Positions 60,204-64,000 of a stretch of DNA of 64,000 nt are shown in pieces. This DNA comes from Chryseosolibacter sp964438975 (GTDB taxonomy: Bacteria > Bacteroidota > Bacteroidia > Cytophagales > Cyclobacteriaceae): the NCBI GenBank assembly GCA_964438975.1, contig CAYTMU010000010.1, positions 21,862 to 85,861 on the forward strand, in the 5' to 3' direction. A model generated the notes under the pieces. That model ran no database searches. It was not told the origin of the DNA and saw only the letters and a list, made by a program, of their open reading frames with translations. A program made the translations under genes and the position numbers. Positions within the stretch are counted from its first letter, which is position 1, and the number at the start of each line of letters is the position of its first letter.

Positions 60204-61529
60204 CTAGTCTAACGGCCGCACTTTTAGCGATGGACCTTCCTCACTGATGACTTCAACAACCTGACCCTTTTGAATATAGTCGCCCCGCGTGGAGGCGTCG
60301 TACAGCCTGCCATCGATAAGCACCTTTCCACTGGGCCGCAAGACCGTCTCTGCGGTGCCGCGCTTTCCAAGCAGTGTCTCTCCGAGCTGGAAAGAAACAT
60401 ACCCTTCCGACCTGTTTTGAGTATCGGTAAGGGCGATTCGGCGGAAAAACCGTGTATTGGGGAGTCTGGTGCCACCGATCAGTAGAAGCAATATGCCACC
60501 GAGCGTACCCCCAACGGCCGCCGCAAGTGCGTAGAGAATATCGTTTGCTGGCACAAATTCGAAATCGAACGCCTGGTTGTTAAGCATGATCAGGAACAAG
60601 GATCCGACCGTGAGTGTGATTCCGGCAACTCCCGCGACGCCGAATCCCGGGAGTACGAAAATTTCCACCGCTATCAGGCCCAGCCCTATAAAAAAGGCGA
60701 GGATTTCCCAGTTTTCAGCAAGTCCGTTCAAGTAATATGGAACGAGGTAGAGGATGAGTGCGATGAGCGCGGCAAGGCCTGCAAATCCCAATCCAGGAGT
60801 CTGCATTTCAAAGTAGATGCCTCCGATAATCATGAGGATCAGCAGGCTGCTTATGAAAGGATTCAGGATAATCCGTATGATCTTTTCCGTCCAGCCCAAT
60901 TCAAAGGTTGTCAGCGTATAGTCGCCTATGCCAGCCCGCTCGAGGATCTCGTCGATAGATTGCACGCGGGCGTCGCAAAAGCCGTGCTGTATCGCTTCAG
61001 AGGTCGAGAACGTGATGACCTGTCCTTCCTCCTTGATCCCTTCAATCACAATCGATTCATCGACCATTCCCTCCGCGATTCTGGGATCTCGTCCCTTTTC
61101 CTCGGCTGTGGACCGCATGATCGATCGCATGTAAGACTGATATTTATCAGGTGCCTTTTCTCCCTGAGCATCGACCACTGTTGCAGCGCCAATCGTCGCT
61201 CCCGGCGACATGTAAATGCTGTCACAGGCAATAGAGATCAGGGCACCTGCCGAAGCAGCATCGCTGTTGATGAAGACCCACACAGGTTGTTTGAATTGCA
61301 TGATCCGGTCGACGATCTCTTTTGCGTCGGTAAGCACACCGCCATAGGTATCCATCTCGATGATCACCAGGTCGGCTTCAGTCTTTTCAGCCTCCGTGAA
61401 GGCGAGGTCGACATAGCGTTGCATGCGCGGATCGATGACATCCTTCATTTCGAGCCGGAGGATCTTTTGCTGGGCAATTGCCAGCACGGGGGAAAGCGCG
61501 ACAACGCAAAACAGGAGTATTTTTTTCAT
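60204..61529 (-). CDS. NfeD-family membrane serine protease (ClpP-like plus NfeD)
   Basis: A 441-residue protein with a signal peptide (KILLFCVVALSPVLAIAQ). A ClpP-like protease domain follows (about 25-225): IIEMDTYGGVLTDAKEIVDR, the serine region INSDAASAGALISIACDSIY and SPGATIGAATVV. Four to five membrane helices come next (about 235-375). A C-terminal NfeD OB-fold (about 385-441) has LLGKRGTAETVLRPSGKVLI. Members cleave stomatin-type membrane proteins; no stomatin gene is adjacent here. It is divergent from the DUF4905 gene. Confidence 0.92.
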   Translation of the reverse strand: MKKILLFCVVALSPVLAIAQQKILRLEMKDVIDPRMQRYVDLAFTEAEKTEADLVIIEMDTYGGVLTDAKEIVDRIMQFKQPVWVFINSDAASAGALISIACDSIYMSPGATIGAATVVDAQGEKAPDKYQSYMRSIMRSTAEEKGRDPRIAEGMVDESIVIEGIKEEGQVITFSTSEAIQHGFCDARVQSIDEILERAGIGDYTLTTFELGWTEKIIRIILNPFISSLLILMIIGGIYFEMQTPGLGFAGLAALIALILYLVPYYLNGLAENWEILAFFIGLGLIAVEIFVLPGFGVAGVAGITLTVGSLFLIMLNNQAFDFEFVPANDILYALAAAVGGTLGGILLLLIGGTRLPNTRFFRRIALTDTQNRSEGYVSFQLGETLLGKRGTAETVLRPSGKVLIDGRLYDASTRGDYIQKGQVVEVISEEGPSLKVRPLD

Positions 61530-61588
61530 ACCTTTCGAATATTTCCGGGCCTTCTGTCAGGAACCGATTTTTTAAACTTGGACTTACC

Positions 61589-62374
61589 GTGGCAAACCGT
61601 CTCGATGTTCGACAATCCCATAGATTTGCCGGAATTATCTGGAACACCCTTGCCCATGATCGCAATGAACGACTTTTTGTCGAGGTAAGAGACTCCCGGA
61701 AAAAGACAGTGTCCTTTTCGGCATTGAATTTACGAAATAATACATGGTTATGGAAGGACGTCGGATTTGAAGAACCGTGGTGGATCAGTATGCGGGCTGT
61801 GGAGGAAGATGTGCTGTTGCTCACGGTCTATTCGGATGCGGCGAATCCGGATAAGAAGAGTGTTATTGCGTATGACGTCGAGAAACAGCGCATGATCTGG
61901 TGGCGGAACAATTTCTCGGTAACGAATGTCACCTGTGCCTACGTTTTCGGCGTAGACGGCAAATTTCCTGAAAAAGAGTCGGTTTTAGATCTGTTTACCG
62001 GCGAACTGACTCTCCAGAGCGATTTTCATTTGGGGGATTCGCAAAATTTTCCGGTATTTCGACCGTTCCAGTACAAAGAGGGCACAACTCATTTCGACAC
62101 CGTCAAGCATTTTTTGAGCGTCAGGAGGGGAATCGTACCTGTTGGAACTATTGAATACCTCGAATTTGGATCGTTGATCATCATGTCATTTTTTTCGATG
62201 GAAGACGGTTTGGCTAATTATTTGTACGTATTGGATACCAGTGGCGAATTTCTTGCGGAAGAAAAACTAGGCGAGGGTCTCCAGGGAGTGGGACTGGATA
62301 CATTCTATGTTTTTTCGGGGCATCTTATTTTCGTAAGGAACAAAAACGAACTGACAAGTTTTAAGATCATATGA
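61589..62374 (+). CDS. DUF4905-type protein
   Basis: With GTG at 61589 the protein has 261 residues and starts ANRLDVRQSHRFAGIIWNTL, which fits the usual beginning of the family. The open frame upstream to 61478 runs into the NfeD gene on the other strand and is rejected. It is rich in beta strands (RLFVEVRDSRKKTVSFSALN, LLLTVYSDAANPDKKSVIAY, NYLYVLDTSGEFLAEEKLGE) in a propeller-like pattern and has no signal peptide. Its function is unknown. Its stop overlaps the LysM gene's ATG (ATGA). Confidence 0.78.
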   Translation: MANRLDVRQSHRFAGIIWNTLAHDRNERLFVEVRDSRKKTVSFSALNLRNNTWLWKDVGFEEPWWISMRAVEEDVLLLTVYSDAANPDKKSVIAYDVEKQRMIWWRNNFSVTNVTCAYVFGVDGKFPEKESVLDLFTGELTLQSDFHLGDSQNFPVFRPFQYKEGTTHFDTVKHFLSVRRGIVPVGTIEYLEFGSLIIMSFFSMEDGLANYLYVLDTSGEFLAEEKLGEGLQGVGLDTFYVFSGHLIFVRNKNELTSFKII

Positions 62375-63426
62375 TTAAACTACTCTTCCTGGCTGCGTTA
62401 ACATTCAACGCGGAAATGCCAGTAGATTCGATAGGCATCGAGACCATCAACGGCCAGGTATTCGTTATACACCGGGTTGAAGAGAAGGAAACAGTGTTTG
62501 CGATCAGCCGGCGGTACAAAACCACTGTCGACGCCATCCTTCAGTACAACGCTACGGCGAAGGATGGGTTGGAGATCGGCCAGATTCTCAGGGTGCCCTA
62601 CACACTCCCCGCGGTTGCGAGGCCTTCAGATGCGACTGTTCACAGGGTTCAGCCCCGGGAGACATTATACTCGATTGCACGCCAGTACCAGGTATCCACG
62701 GACGATATCAAACGCTGGAACAATCTCACCGATAACACACTTTCCATCGGACAAGACCTTGTCGTAGGTAAACGCGCGGTACAACAACCTCCCCAGCCGG
62801 AAGCTGTGCGATCGATCGCCGTGAAAGGTGTTCATGAAGTGCAGCCGGGACAGACGCTTTTCTCGATCGCACGTCAATATGACATTTCTGTTGATCAGAT
62901 CCGGGATTGGAATTCGTTGACGGGGAACGACTTGAAAGTGGGCCAGAGCCTGTATGTTGCGCGGCCCGATCAGCGCACGCCTGAGATAGCAAGTCGTCCG
63001 GAAACGCCCGTAGTAAAACCGGATGCACCGGTCGTCAGAAACGAGTCCGTTGCAGTTACACCTCCGGTTACGCAGACGCCACCATCTGCTGTTGTGACGA
63101 CGCCTTCGCCTCAATCAAGTGAATCTATCCGGATATCGGAGTCGCTTAAGTCGGGTGATGAAATTGTAGAAAAGGGACTGGCTGAGTTGATTGAGGGAAC
63201 TGAAGGCAATCGCAAGTATCTCGCCTTGCACCGGACCGCTCCGATTGGCACCATCCTGAAGATCCGAAACGAGATGAATAACCGCGAGGTGTTTGTTCGT
63301 GTCATGGGCAAATTGCCGGATACAGCAATGACCGATAAGCTCATTATCCGCGTGTCACGTTCCGCATATGATCGACTAGGAGCTATCGATCCGCGGTTTC
63401 GCGTGGAAGTAACATACTACAAGTAA
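62371..63426 (+). CDS. LysM peptidoglycan-binding protein with C-terminal double-psi beta-barrel
   Basis: A 351-residue protein with a weak signal peptide. Three LysM repeats are visible: FVIHRVEEKETVFAISRRYK (about 30-75), VHRVQPRETLYSIARQYQVS (about 90-135) and VHEVQPGQTLFSIARQYDIS (about 150-195). A proline/threonine-rich linker (about 200-255) precedes a C-terminal RlpA-like double-psi barrel (ALHRTAPIGTILKIRNEMNN, REVFVRVMGKLPDTAMTDKL, RLGAIDPRFRVEVTYYK). It binds the cell wall in the periplasm. Its catalytic role is uncertain. It overlaps the DUF4905 stop by 4 bp and is 11 bp from the next gene, so an operon is likely. Confidence 0.9.
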   Translation: MIKLLFLAALTFNAEMPVDSIGIETINGQVFVIHRVEEKETVFAISRRYKTTVDAILQYNATAKDGLEIGQILRVPYTLPAVARPSDATVHRVQPRETLYSIARQYQVSTDDIKRWNNLTDNTLSIGQDLVVGKRAVQQPPQPEAVRSIAVKGVHEVQPGQTLFSIARQYDISVDQIRDWNSLTGNDLKVGQSLYVARPDQRTPEIASRPETPVVKPDAPVVRNESVAVTPPVTQTPPSAVVTTPSPQSSESIRISESLKSGDEIVEKGLAELIEGTEGNRKYLALHRTAPIGTILKIRNEMNNREVFVRVMGKLPDTAMTDKLIIRVSRSAYDRLGAIDPRFRVEVTYYK

Positions 63427-63437
63427 ACCCTCGGTTG

Positions 63438-64000
63438 ATGCCATGGTTATACGGCCACTGGTTGCCATTCTTCTTCTCGGCCGTTCCGTTCTTCACCGCG
63501 GCGCAGAATCTTGTTCCGAACGGGAGTTTTGAGGAGTACAGCGTTTGTCCCGGGGGATACTCGCAAAATCCGCAGGAGTTCAGAGTTGACTCCTGGGTTT
63601 CGCTCACCTGGGGAACACCCGACTACTTCAATGCGTGTAGCGGGGGAGAGGCTGCGGTTCCGTACAACTGGGCCGGTGTCTCCGACGCTTACGATGGCAA
63701 CGGATACGTTGGCCTCTACACATGGCTCAGTGTTCGCGATTTCCGGGAGTATCTTCATTGCCGGCTAACACAACCGTTGATTAGTGACTCCCTTTACCAG
63801 ATTCAGTTCCGGTACAAGTTGTCGACGTACTCCAAGTACGCGTCCGATCGGATTGGTGTTCTGCTTTCCGACACGCTTGGCCCCATGCGTCACGATCGTC
63901 CGTTGCGCCAGAGTCCTACGGTGGAATTTGTTAAGGACTCCGCGTTGACGCCTGAGACAGGTTCCTGGGAACTCGCATCGGCCCAGTATCGCGCGAGAGG
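63438..64000 (+). CDS. N-terminal part of a secreted protein, OmpA-type or T9SS-related (3' truncated)
   Basis: The frame opens at ATG 63438 and is still open at the window end (187 full codons). A hydrophobic start (WLPFFFSAVPFFTAAQ) reads as a signal peptide. The mature part begins NLVPNGSFEEYSVCPGGYSQ, then GTPDYFNACSG and AYDGNGYVGLYTWLS. This carbohydrate-binding-like N-terminal module is typical of Bacteroidota proteins that end in an OmpA domain or a T9SS tail. Which of these applies lies beyond the window. It starts 11 bp after the LysM gene. Confidence 0.75.
   Translation, partial: MPWLYGHWLPFFFSAVPFFTAAQNLVPNGSFEEYSVCPGGYSQNPQEFRVDSWVSLTWGTPDYFNACSGGEAAVPYNWAGVSDAYDGNGYVGLYTWLSVRDFREYLHCRLTQPLISDSLYQIQFRYKLSTYSKYASDRIGVLLSDTLGPMRHDRPLRQSPTVEFVKDSALTPETGSWELASAQYRAR

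Noticed and set aside
61478..61588. Longer start for the DUF4905 gene
   Set aside because: The extension overlaps the NfeD gene's signal peptide on the other strand and has no family resemblance.

Overview
The window looks like a chromosomal segment of a Bacteroidota bacterium, most likely of the Cytophagales (Chryseolinea-like). This rests on gene content seen in the sequence: type IX secretion (T9SS) cargo-type C-terminal domains, a gingipain-family C25 peptidase, an ExbB-ExbD-ExbD-TonB operon, three-gene sdhCAB, an ECF sigma/anti-sigma/outer-membrane-protein triad, and TAnnTTTG promoter elements typical of the phylum. Base composition is moderate and even. I see no integrase, transposase, CRISPR array, phage gene, rRNA or tRNA. 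The genus is an inference.

Layout. 1-1.9 kb: the end of a periplasmic-binding-type protein, then hemL. 1.9-8.5 kb (minus strand): exbB-exbD-exbD-tonB, a small membrane protein, a PstS-like lipoprotein and a TPR protein, which together read as a Ton-type energy-transduction operon, with a DedA protein upstream. 8.9-13.4 kb: an outer-membrane protein, a duplicated secreted beta protein, DUF456, a universal stress protein, a membrane J-protein and an eIF1/SUI1 protein. 13.5-16.2 kb: nuoA-B-C-D only, with no nuoE-N following. 16.3-24.0 kb: the NAD(P)HX repair enzyme, a signal peptide plus sorting-domain mini-protein, threonine aldolase, a second UspA protein, asnS, rpoN and a PAP2-like protein. 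24-29.5 kb: a BON protein and a 1416-residue TPR-CHAT protease-like protein. 29.7-37.5 kb: AddA-like and AddB-like helicase/nucleases, a START-like protein, DUF6265 and YkgJ. 37.6-42.2 kb: thioredoxin and a DNA polymerase III alpha fused to a DnaQ-type exonuclease. 42.5-46.2 kb: a 35-residue membrane protein followed by sdhCAB. 46.3-54.6 kb: DEAD-box helicase, TetR, the sigma/anti-sigma/OMP triad, a PspC-PspC protein with PadR, and a sulfotransferase. 54.7-64 kb: the C25 peptidase with CARDB-like repeats and a T9SS tail, SlyD-type FKBP, NfeD/ClpP-like protease, DUF4905, a LysM-DPBB protein, and the start of an OmpA-type or T9SS-related protein.

Most of the window is core metabolism, respiration, replication and envelope biology. 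The points most worth a second look are the exonuclease-polymerase fusion with a decayed PHP site, the TPR-CHAT protein facing the AddAB-like pair, the PstS-like/TPR proteins tied to a Ton operon, the 35-residue ORF ahead of sdhCAB, the sorting-domain-only mini-protein, and the split nuo cluster. Functions are assigned from motifs read by eye; no database search was possible.
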